Made by a program: the position numbers and the translations under genes. From Lachnospiraceae bacterium (GTDB lineage: Bacteria > Bacillota > Clostridia > Lachnospirales > Lachnospiraceae): a stretch of 34,733 nucleotides of DNA. Below the pieces are notes generated by a model, which ran no database searches, was not told the origin of the DNA, and saw only the letters and a list, made by a program, of their open reading frames with translations. Below are positions 15,803 through 22,385 of this stretch, one piece after another. The stretch lies in NCBI GenBank assembly GCA_030537145.1, contig JAUNON010000027.1, positions 1-34,733 on the forward strand. The letters run 5' to 3'. How positions within the stretch are numbered: position 1 is the stretch's first letter; each line of letters begins with the position of its first letter.

Positions 15803-17128
15803 CTATTCATTTAACAAGCTTACTTCCGAATTCATATCGTAAAAGCCTACCGTATTTTTCATGGATACCACCGTCAGGCTGCAGGCCTCATACAAACGGT
15901 GATGCACCACGAAATCTGTTCCGTCATAACCGGTACAGCCCAGAGACAGCATATACTCTCCTCCCTGGAGATTCATCTCCTGCGTAAAGGCTATCTCCTG
16001 GATTTCTCCCGGCCCCTTTCCCTTCACATAGGTCTTTTCAAACAGGCTGTTGGTTCCGGTAATATCCGTTCCCTTCAAATCCGTGATGGTAAACGCATAA
16101 ATGGGATCCTTCACCTTTTCATGAAAAAGAACCCGCATTTGAATCGTACATTTCGTCCCCTTTTCCAAGGTATTCGAGGAATTTCCCTCCGCATCCAGCA
16201 CATTGAAGCCCACGATTTCCGCCCTGCGGTCCCCGTATTCATTGATATTCGGATTGATGGGGAAGGCGGGTGTCCACAGATCCTTCTGCTTCTCCTTCTG
16301 CCCTTTCTCTTCTCCGGTCTTTTCCCGGCCCGCTCCGGCTTCCTCCGGCACCTGCACCGTCTTAGCCTCCAGGCTGTCCAAATCCAGTTGGTTCACCAGC
16401 ACCTTCTTATACAGATCCACCATATCCTTCGGCTCGCCTTCCGCCAGCTTCTTTCCCTGGTTCAGAAGCACCACCCGGTCACAGTATTTGCTGATACTGC
16501 TCAGATCATGGCTTACAAACAAAATCGTGCGGCCCATCCGCTTAAAATCTTCAAACTTCCGATAGCATTTCGATTGAAAGAAAACGTCTCCCACAGACAG
16601 CGCCTCATCCACGATCAGGATTTCCGGATCAATATTGATCGCCACCGCAAAAGCCAGCCGTACAAACATACCGCTGGAATAGGTCTTTACCGGCTGATAG
16701 ACAAAATCCCCGATATCTGCAAATTCCAGGATATCCTGCAGCTTTGCATCGATCTCTTCCTTCGTAAAACCGATCATCGTCCCGTTCAGATAAATGTTTT
16801 CGATCCCGGTATATTCCATGTTAAAACCGGCTCCCAGCTCCAGCAATGCGGAAATACGGCCATTTACCGTAATGTTTCCTTCCGTGGGCGTCAAGACCCC
16901 GGTAATAATCTTTAGGATCGTAGACTTTCCGGAACCATTGGTCCCGATGATGCCGATGGTCTCTCCCTTTTTTACCTGGAAATTCACATCCTGCAGTGCG
17001 TAATGATCTCTGGAAAGCCGTTTTCTGGTCAACCCTAAGGATTCCAGGAACCGGTCCTTCGGCCGATTATACAGCCGGTATATTTTTGTCAAATGTTCTA
17101 CACGGATTACTGTCTCAGTTTCCTGCAT
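15803..17128 (-). CDS. wzt: Polysaccharide ABC exporter ATPase with Wzt-like C-terminal domain
   Basis: The ATP-binding subunit of an O-antigen/teichoic-acid type exporter. Walker A GTNGSGKST, signature YSSGM, Walker B ILIVDEAL and the switch histidine in FVSHDLS are intact, and the ALLELGAGF loop is typical of the Wzt/TagH branch. After a charged linker rich in Glu and Lys (about 260-290), a C-terminal beta domain of about 150 residues begins near INEYGDRRAEI and contains KGTDITGTNSLF and GEYMLSLGCTGYDG. This is the hallmark of Wzt proteins that bind the finished, modified chain end before export. The longest frame starts with GTG at 17140; the ATG at 17128 is slightly better, and neither has a strong ribosome site. 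It pairs with the permease gene just upstream. Cap recognition is inferred from the extension. Confidence 0.93.
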   Translation of the reverse strand: MQETETVIRVEHLTKIYRLYNRPKDRFLESLGLTRKRLSRDHYALQDVNFQVKKGETIGIIGTNGSGKSTILKIITGVLTPTEGNITVNGRISALLELGAGFNMEYTGIENIYLNGTMIGFTKEEIDAKLQDILEFADIGDFVYQPVKTYSSGMFVRLAFAVAINIDPEILIVDEALSVGDVFFQSKCYRKFEDFKRMGRTILFVSHDLSSISKYCDRVVLLNQGKKLAEGEPKDMVDLYKKVLVNQLDLDSLEAKTVQVPEEAGAGREKTGEEKGQKEKQKDLWTPAFPINPNINEYGDRRAEIVGFNVLDAEGNSSNTLEKGTKCTIQMRVLFHEKVKDPIYAFTITDLKGTDITGTNSLFEKTYVKGKGPGEIQEIAFTQEMNLQGGEYMLSLGCTGYDGTDFVVHHRLYEACSLTVVSMKNTVGFYDMNSEVSLLNE

Positions 17129-17217
17129 ACTTCTTTTCACTTTCTTATTTCATATTTTTATTCAGGATACCGGCCCGCAGCCCGAACCAGCAGACCTTTG
17201 GATCCTGCAGCCGCCGT

Positions 17218-18024
17218 CTACAGCACATCTGCGAAATGCACCCGGAGCCTCTTAAACACCCGGGTCCCCAGCCAGAATACCACCAGAGTAAACGCCCAAT
17301 AATACAGCGTAAGCACCGGCCGCTCCCAGAACCACCGGCCGGTAATCAGGGAATCCCGGTATCCCTCAACAATATAATACATGGGATTCAGTTTAAAAAT
17401 ATAGGTGATGATTCCGGTTAAATGAAGATCCTCAAAATTCCACATGATGGGGGTAAGCCATACGCCCACCTGCAGGAAAATGCTGATAATCTGAGATAGA
17501 TCCCGAAAGAAGATCACCACTGCACTGGTCAGGTAAGTGATCCCCAACACCAGGATAAACATGCTAAACGAATAATAGAGAACCTGAATCACGCTCAGTC
17601 CCGGGAAATATCCCATTACAGCATAAAGAACCAGCACCACTCCGATGAAAAACAGGTGGACGAACAGAGCCGATACCAGCTTTACAATGGGGAGAATGCT
17701 GATTTTAAATACCACCTTTTTCACCAGATAGCTGTATTCCACCAGTGCATTGGTTCCGTTATTCAGGCCGTCCTGAAAGAAAAACCAGGGCACCATGCCC
17801 GCAATCATCCACAGCACATAGGGCACCTGCCGGGCCATTCCCGCCCGCATAGTGGAAAATACGAACCAGTAGACCAGGATCGTTACCACCGGCTGCACAA
17901 AAGCCCACACGATTCCCAGATAAGAGCCGGCATATTTCGTTTTAAAATCATTTTTTGCCAGGCGCAGAATCAGCTTTCGGTTCTGATACAGCTCCCCCGG
18001 CAATACTGCAATTTTGGATGCCAT
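17218..18024 (-). CDS. wzm: Polysaccharide ABC exporter permease
   Basis: A 268-residue ABC-2 type permease with six predicted membrane helices. FKTKYAGSYLGIVWAFVQP near residues 27-45 is the conserved cytoplasmic amphipathic entry of the Wzm/TagG family, and SYLVKKVVFKISILPIVK is the coupling-helix region. It forms the channel through which the lipid-linked glycan crosses the membrane, driven by the ATPase encoded 89 bases downstream. The ATG at 18024 has AAGGA only at an unusual 17-base distance, so its translation signal is weak. The 118 bases before it hold no convincing promoter, so it is probably read from the promoter at 20364-20392. Teichoic-acid rather than polysaccharide export cannot be excluded by the permease alone, but the GT2 genes favour polysaccharide. 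Confidence 0.92.
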   Translation of the reverse strand: MASKIAVLPGELYQNRKLILRLAKNDFKTKYAGSYLGIVWAFVQPVVTILVYWFVFSTMRAGMARQVPYVLWMIAGMVPWFFFQDGLNNGTNALVEYSYLVKKVVFKISILPIVKLVSALFVHLFFIGVVLVLYAVMGYFPGLSVIQVLYYSFSMFILVLGITYLTSAVVIFFRDLSQIISIFLQVGVWLTPIMWNFEDLHLTGIITYIFKLNPMYYIVEGYRDSLITGRWFWERPVLTLYYWAFTLVVFWLGTRVFKRLRVHFADVL

Positions 18025-18142
18025 AATTTTCTGATGTAAATTCCTTTCTTTATACTCAGGTATTTTATGATAGGCCGGCCTTGTACTCTGTTACGGATGC
18101 CCGGACATTTCCCCACGGCTGGCTGCCTATGCGGACATTGTA

Positions 18143-18991
18143 TCATCTTCCCTGCTCTGTTTCAAGTTTTGCATGTTTTCGGAAGCCGGCCAGCAGGTAT
18201 TTCCCAACTCCGTGCAGCGCATAGCTTACAAAGCAGCGCAGGGATTTTCCCCAGCCGAAGCCCAGATAACGATACACCCGGAGGGTCATGGCTGCCGACT
18301 TTGCCTTGCTGCCGGATTTCCCGCTGTTTGACAGCCGGTATTTCAGCAGCGGCTCATCGATCCCTGCCGCAAATCCGTATTTTTTCAGGATCCTCAGCCA
18401 GGTGATATAATCCTCATGGCTGTCCTCATGCTCCATGGGAAACTCCAGCGCCACCCGGCGCAGCAGCAGCACAGAGGAACAGTTAATGCTGTTGTGGCGC
18501 AGCAAGTCCCGGTAGGTAATGCGTGGCTTTACTCCGATAATTTTTCCCGTCAATTTTCCTTCCGGCGTCATCAGCTCCCTGGCCGTAGAGCACAGAACGC
18601 ACCGGTCCTGCTCCATTCGGGCAAGCTGCTTTTTTAATTTCCCCGGTGCCCAATAGTCATCCGAATCCAAAAAGGCCACGTAGTTTCCCCTGGCCTCCTT
18701 TACCCCTTTATTCCGGCTTTTCGCCGCCCCCAGCTTCTCCTGGTTTTTCTTCCAGAGAATCCGGGGATCGGCTGCGTACTTTACTTTCACTGCCTCCAGC
18801 CCATCGGTGGAGCAATCATCAATTACCAATATTTCCACCGAAACCTCCTGCGCCAACGCTGAATCCAGCGCCGCAGGAAGGGTTCCGGCTCCGTTATGAA
18901 CGGGAATCACCACAGAAACCAGGGGCTTCTCTAATCCAGCTTTTCCCGCTTCTTTACGTCCTTTTCCTTCGTAGCCGCTGTTACCTGCCAC
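18143..18991 (-). CDS. GT2 glycosyltransferase, GTG start inside the upstream gene
   Basis: A 282-residue family 2 glycosyltransferase. After a basic 22-residue lead come VSVVIPVHNGAGTLPAAL, the nucleotide-binding IDDCSTDG, NKGVKEARG and the metal-binding FLDSDDYW. HEDYITWL is the usual ED acceptor motif. The C-terminus is basic and may be membrane-associated. The start is a GTG at 18991, seven bases after a strong ribosome site (GGAAGGAG). It lies 61 bases inside the end of the upstream sugar-phosphate transferase gene; no in-frame start exists between that stop and the catalytic core, so the overlap is real. Coming right after the initiating transferase, it may add the second sugar. Donor and acceptor are unknown. 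Confidence 0.88.
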   Translation of the reverse strand: MAGNSGYEGKGRKEAGKAGLEKPLVSVVIPVHNGAGTLPAALDSALAQEVSVEILVIDDCSTDGLEAVKVKYAADPRILWKKNQEKLGAAKSRNKGVKEARGNYVAFLDSDDYWAPGKLKKQLARMEQDRCVLCSTARELMTPEGKLTGKIIGVKPRITYRDLLRHNSINCSSVLLLRRVALEFPMEHEDSHEDYITWLRILKKYGFAAGIDEPLLKYRLSNSGKSGSKAKSAAMTLRVYRYLGFGWGKSLRCFVSYALHGVGKYLLAGFRKHAKLETEQGR

Positions 18992-20331
18992 TGCTCCACT
19001 CCTTCCGTGTTCTCCTTCTGGAACAGGATTTTCACTGTGGTTGCAATCAACTGCAGATCCAGAAAGAAGGAATAATTCTCAATATAAGTCAAATCCAGCT
19101 TCAGCTTGTCATACGGTGTGGTATTGTATTTCCCATACACCTGGGCATAGCCGGTCAGGCCGGCCTTCACCTTCAGCCGGTAAGAAAATTCCGGTATCTC
19201 TTTTTCGTATTCCGCCGCAATTTCCGGCCGTTCCGGCCTGGGTCCCACCATGGACATATCGCCCTTAAGAATGTTAAGAAGCTGCGGAAGCTCGTCAAAA
19301 TGAATGTTGCGCAGCACCCGTCCCACCGGCGTCACCCGACTGTCGTGCTTCATAGCAAGCCGTGCCCCGTCCTTTTCGGAATCTACCCGCATACTGCGGA
19401 ATTTATACACCAGAAAAACCCTGCCGTCCTTGGTCAGACGCTCCTGCTTATAAAACACAGGACCGCCGTCATATCCCTTCACCAGCAGCGCAATCAGAAG
19501 CATCAGAGGCGACAGCACCGCCAGCATCACAGCGGCGCAGATCACGTCAAACACACGCTTCAGCGCCTGCTGCTCCACGGTAAGACCCCGGTTGCGGAAC
19601 AGCAGCAGAGGAGTATCGAACATGTGAATCTTCTCTGCGCTCATCAGCATAATATCCGATATTTTCGGAGAGCAGTAGCAGCGGATATCCTTCTCAAAGC
19701 AGTATTTCACCAGCAGATTCCGCTCATGGGAAGGCATATCCCCCAGAATCACGCCCTGATAATGGAGAATTCTTTCCTTAATATAATCCATCCCGCTGCC
19801 CAGATAGACTGCCTCGCTGATCACATACTTATCCGCCCGGGAGGAAATATTCTTCAGCAGCTTTTCCGGATTATGGCTGTCATAAACCATAATCACCTGC
19901 CTGGGCGGATAAACACGGTTATAGATCCAGCGCATAAAGACTACCCAGGCCAGCACCACGCACAGATTCACTGCCGTCAGCCACAGCATCGGCTCCAGAT
20001 GGCTTAAAAATTTCCATCGTCCGATCAGTGCAAGCTGCAGATACACCACTACATTGGTACACAGCACGGAAAGGATCTGCGAAAGAATCACATCCAGGAC
20101 CCGCATATATCCCACCTTCAAAGCTCCAAACAGCTTTGACATCACAAGCGTAATAAATGCGTACAGCAAAATCAGCGCCCAGTTTCCTCTTCTCCAGTAG
20201 AGAGAACCGATCACATGACGGAAATTATATTTTGTAAACCAGACATAGGAAAAATTCAGTGTCTGCAGTCCGATTACCAGCACAGAGGCCAAAAACATGA
20301 TAAGTCTTTTGTATCTTTCTCTTCTCACCAT
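18931..20331 (-). CDS. Initiating polyprenyl-phosphate sugar-1-phosphate transferase
   Basis: A polyprenyl glycosylphosphotransferase of 466 residues and the first gene of the polysaccharide operon. It has four predicted N-terminal helices (about 9-29, 50-70, 83-103, 112-134), a Rossmann-like middle (VIMVYDSHNPEKLL to about 250) and a catalytic end starting KRVFDVICA. KFRSMRVDSEKD, HFDELPQLLN with the Asp-Glu pair, VGPRPERPE and KAGLTGYAQVYGKYN are intact. The last motif differs from the WcaJ-like paralogue at 182-1582 (GMTGWAQING), so the two likely use different sugars. The track of codons could begin at a TTG (20340), but the ATG at 20331, with AAGGGG upstream, is preferred. The leader from the predicted transcription start is about 26 bases. 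A soluble GT2 gene overlaps its 3' end. Confidence 0.9.
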   Translation of the reverse strand: MVRRERYKRLIMFLASVLVIGLQTLNFSYVWFTKYNFRHVIGSLYWRRGNWALILLYAFITLVMSKLFGALKVGYMRVLDVILSQILSVLCTNVVVYLQLALIGRWKFLSHLEPMLWLTAVNLCVVLAWVVFMRWIYNRVYPPRQVIMVYDSHNPEKLLKNISSRADKYVISEAVYLGSGMDYIKERILHYQGVILGDMPSHERNLLVKYCFEKDIRCYCSPKISDIMLMSAEKIHMFDTPLLLFRNRGLTVEQQALKRVFDVICAAVMLAVLSPLMLLIALLVKGYDGGPVFYKQERLTKDGRVFLVYKFRSMRVDSEKDGARLAMKHDSRVTPVGRVLRNIHFDELPQLLNILKGDMSMVGPRPERPEIAAEYEKEIPEFSYRLKVKAGLTGYAQVYGKYNTTPYDKLKLDLTYIENYSFFLDLQLIATTVKILFQKENTEGVEQWQVTAATKEKDVKKREKLD

Positions 20332-20363
20332 AATACACAACCCCTTATCCCTTGATCCTCACC

Positions 20364-20392
20364 ATTATAAAACACTTCCCTGTAAAACACAA
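20364..20392 (-). promoter_or_regulatory. Main promoter of the polysaccharide operon
   Basis: On the minus strand TTGTGT, a 17-base spacer and a perfect TATAAT precede the ATG at 20331. Transcription would begin near 20357. It is arranged back to back with the promoter of the L,D-transpeptidase gene. Two TTAAG half-sites lie directly upstream of its -35 box. Confidence 0.72.
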
Positions 20393-20393
20393 C

Positions 20394-20410
20394 CTTAAAA
20401 GAAACTTAAG
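20394..20410 (-). promoter_or_regulatory. Candidate activator site: direct repeat with 11-base period
   Basis: CTTAA occurs on the plus strand at 20394-20398 and again at 20405-20409, each within a similar A-rich 11-base unit. On the minus strand this reads as two TTAAG half-sites one helical turn apart, ending one base before the -35 box of the polysaccharide promoter. Tandem half-sites with this pitch are typical of OmpR/PhoB-family response regulators. The site is suggestive only; no regulator gene is in the window. Confidence 0.35.
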
Positions 20411-20436
20411 AAACGGTAAAAACAGCCATTCCTGCA

Positions 20437-20465
20437 TTGTATATCCATTTTTTTTCTGCTATAAT
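20437..20465 (+). promoter_or_regulatory. Promoter of the L,D-transpeptidase gene
   Basis: TTGTAT, a 17-base spacer and a perfect TATAAT stand 34 bases before the ATG at 20500. The leader carries GGGAGGAG as a strong ribosome site. The promoter diverges from the polysaccharide promoter with 44 bases between the two -35 boxes. Confidence 0.75.
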
Positions 20466-20499
20466 ACTACTATCAATTGAGCAAGGGAGGAGTGTAACT

Positions 20500-21927
20500 A
20501 TGCGTATGCGCAAATGGATCCGCACCGTTGTCTTTCTGTTCTGCATGATAGCAGCACTTTCATTCACTGCATTTGCAGCGGAGGCGGCTACGTCATCCGC
20601 AAAAGATAATTCGGTAAAGATCACACGGCAAAACGGGAAATATTACCTGTGCTATACGGCCACCGGAAAAAAGGTGACTGGAAAGACCGGGGTTCAGGAG
20701 GTTCCGAAGGGATCTAAGGATTACTATTATTTCCGAAACAAAACCGGGCAGATCGCCCGTTCCAACTGGGTCAAAAAAAATAATCTGTATCACTATGCAG
20801 GTACAGACGGAAAGCTGAAGTCCGGATGGGCTACGATTTCCAAAAAGATCTATTATTTTAATCCCACCACGCTGGCAAGAACCACAGGCTGGAAAAAGAT
20901 CAAAGGGAAATTCTACTATTTCACCACTAAGGGGACCCAGGTAACAAAATGGCTGCACTGGAAAAAATGGACCTATTATCTGGATCCTGCAGATAACAGT
21001 GCAAAGTCCATCGGCTGGAAAAACATCGAGGGCAAGACCTATTACTTTAATTCCAACGGCCGTCTCCAGTTCGGCATCTTTACAGTAAACGGCAAAAAAT
21101 ATTACAGCGACAAGAAGGGCATCAAGCGCACCGGCCTGATTACCTACAACGGAAAACGTTATTATTTCGACAAGAATAACGGCGGTGCCATGAAAACCGG
21201 ATGGACAATAATCAACGGAAAGAAATACTACTTTAGCAAGGTTTCCTCCCGTTACGGCCAGGCCGTGACCGGATGGATGAGCTTAAGCGGCTCCCGCTAC
21301 TACTTTAATACCAGCGGCGTGATGCAGAAGGGCTGGCTTACCATCGGCAACAAAAAGTATTATCTGAATCCTACTACCGGTAAGATGACCACCGGCAAGG
21401 TAACCATCGATGGACAGACCTATGATTTCGGCACCCGGGGATATATTATCGTAACTCCTACCGGCCCCTGGTCCATTCGGGTAAACCAGAGTACCTGTGT
21501 TGTTACCATTTACCGCGGCACCACTCCGGTGAAGGCTCTGATCTGTTCCGTAGGTACAGGCGGCGCTACTCCATGCGGAACCTTCTATCTGGGCGTAAAG
21601 CACCGCTGGCATGAGCTGTTCGGCAATGTATACGGACAGTACACCACGCAGATCACGGGAAATATCCTGTTCCATTCCGTATACTACTACACCTACGGAA
21701 ATAACCGTACACTGGCCACCGCACAGTACAATCTGCTGGGTTCTCCCGCTTCCGCAGGCTGTATCCGCCTGACTGTAGCAGGCGCCAAGTATATCTATGA
21801 TAATTGTCCTGCCGGTACGAAGGTTACGATCTTCTACGGCTCCAGCGCAGATGACCCGCTGGGCAAGCCTACCGCACAGCGGCTGCCGGCGAACCAGACC
21901 TGGGATCCCACGGACCCAAACCTGTAA
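20500..21927 (+). CDS. Secreted L,D-transpeptidase with cell-wall-binding repeats
   Basis: A 475-residue exported protein. The signal peptide has a basic start (MRMRKW), a hydrophobic core and an AFAAEA cleavage region near residue 28. Residues about 40-314 hold ten or more aromatic repeats of the choline-binding/glucan-binding type, such as GWKNIEGKTYYFNSNG. A YkuD domain follows (about 323-450) with His392 in LFHS and the catalytic Cys421 in SAGCIRLT; the usual His before Gly-Cys is Ala here. YkuD enzymes form 3-3 peptide crosslinks or attach proteins to peptidoglycan. A longer frame beginning at 20437 starts inside the promoter and is rejected; the ATG at 20500 has GGGAGGAG ten bases upstream. 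It is the only plus-strand gene and is divergent from the polysaccharide operon. The repeat ligand is unknown. Confidence 0.93.
   Translation: MRMRKWIRTVVFLFCMIAALSFTAFAAEAATSSAKDNSVKITRQNGKYYLCYTATGKKVTGKTGVQEVPKGSKDYYYFRNKTGQIARSNWVKKNNLYHYAGTDGKLKSGWATISKKIYYFNPTTLARTTGWKKIKGKFYYFTTKGTQVTKWLHWKKWTYYLDPADNSAKSIGWKNIEGKTYYFNSNGRLQFGIFTVNGKKYYSDKKGIKRTGLITYNGKRYYFDKNNGGAMKTGWTIINGKKYYFSKVSSRYGQAVTGWMSLSGSRYYFNTSGVMQKGWLTIGNKKYYLNPTTGKMTTGKVTIDGQTYDFGTRGYIIVTPTGPWSIRVNQSTCVVTIYRGTTPVKALICSVGTGGATPCGTFYLGVKHRWHELFGNVYGQYTTQITGNILFHSVYYYTYGNNRTLATAQYNLLGSPASAGCIRLTVAGAKYIYDNCPAGTKVTIFYGSSADDPLGKPTAQRLPANQTWDPTDPNL
20824..21441 (+). repeat. Coding repeats of about 60 bases (cell-wall-binding motifs)
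   Basis: About ten degenerate units encode the pattern Gly-Trp-x-x-x-x-x-Gly-Lys-x-Tyr-Tyr-Phe in the L,D-transpeptidase. Lys and Tyr codons dominate. The last unit (VTIDGQTYDFGTRG) is the most diverged. Repeat number may vary between strains. Confidence 0.75.
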
Positions 21928-21995
21928 GAAATAGCGAAAAAAGTACAAAATCGGTTTTATAAGGTACATAAGAACAGCCAAATAAAAGCAAGACA

Positions 21996-22107
21996 AAGGA
22001 GCTGTCACAAAATCAAAAAGCAAAAGGATCTGTATCCAGGGTGTTTGTATCACTGAGACAAACACCGGATACAGAACTTTGCAAATGAGATTTTGCGACA
22101 GCTCCTT
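21996..22107. repeat. 112-bp nested inverted repeat (element A), bidirectional terminator or MITE-like
   Basis: The outer arms are 19 bases (21996-22014 and 22089-22107) and pair with one mismatch; the core is GGAGCTGTCRCAAAATC. Inside lies a second hairpin, 22029-22048 with 22058-22075, 18 paired bases with a two-base bulge and a nine-base loop. It sits between the convergent ends of the L,D-transpeptidase and HPr genes, so it could stop transcription from both sides. No long T tract follows on the plus strand; a T-rich stretch follows on the minus strand. No transposase gene is near. Confidence 0.75.
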
Positions 22108-22118
22108 ACTGTTATCAG

Positions 22119-22385
22119 CTATTTTCCGTCCAAATCCTCGGCGAGGAATTGAGCGATTTCCTCCAGGGCCCGATCTTCATCAGGCCCGTCACACACCAGC
22201 TCAATCTCTCTGGAAGCATTGATCTGGGCGCTTAATACGCTGAGCACGCTCTTCATATTGAATGTTTTCTCTCCCAGCACCATCTGGATCCGGCACTGAT
22301 ATTCCATTGCCTTCTGACAAACCTGCCCGGCAGGCCGCAGATGAAGGCCGCTGCGGTTATAAATCGTAATCTTCTTTTTCTTCAT
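22119..22385 (-). CDS. HPr-family phosphocarrier protein
   Basis: An 88-residue HPr, full family length. NRSGLHLRPAGQ places the phosphoryl-accepting histidine at residue 15, and FNMKSVLSVLS places the HPr-kinase serine at 46, so it has both phosphorylation sites; it is not a Crh, which lacks His15. HPr passes phosphate from enzyme I to sugar permeases, and its Ser46 form acts with CcpA in catabolite control. The start ATG overlaps the stop of cdaR as ATGA, which implies coupled translation in the c-di-AMP operon. No enzyme I gene is adjacent. Whether this is the main HPr of the cell or a dedicated regulatory copy cannot be told from the window. Confidence 0.93.
   Translation of the reverse strand: MKKKKITIYNRSGLHLRPAGQVCQKAMEYQCRIQMVLGEKTFNMKSVLSVLSAQINASREIELVCDGPDEDRALEEIAQFLAEDLDGK

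Noticed and set aside
18646..20007. Long plus-strand open frame (453 codons) opposite the sugar-phosphate transferase and GT2 genes
   Set aside because: It spans two real minus-strand genes, has no ribosome site or promoter and no domain resemblance.
21283..22065. Minus-strand frame of 260 codons opposite the L,D-transpeptidase end
   Set aside because: It is antisense to the YkuD domain and starts inside the inverted repeat at 21996-22107; no domain is recognisable.
21996..22107. Inverted repeat read as remains of an IS element
   Set aside because: The arms resemble IS ends, but the interior is a second hairpin with no transposase fragment and no target duplication could be seen. It is kept only as a repeat or terminator.
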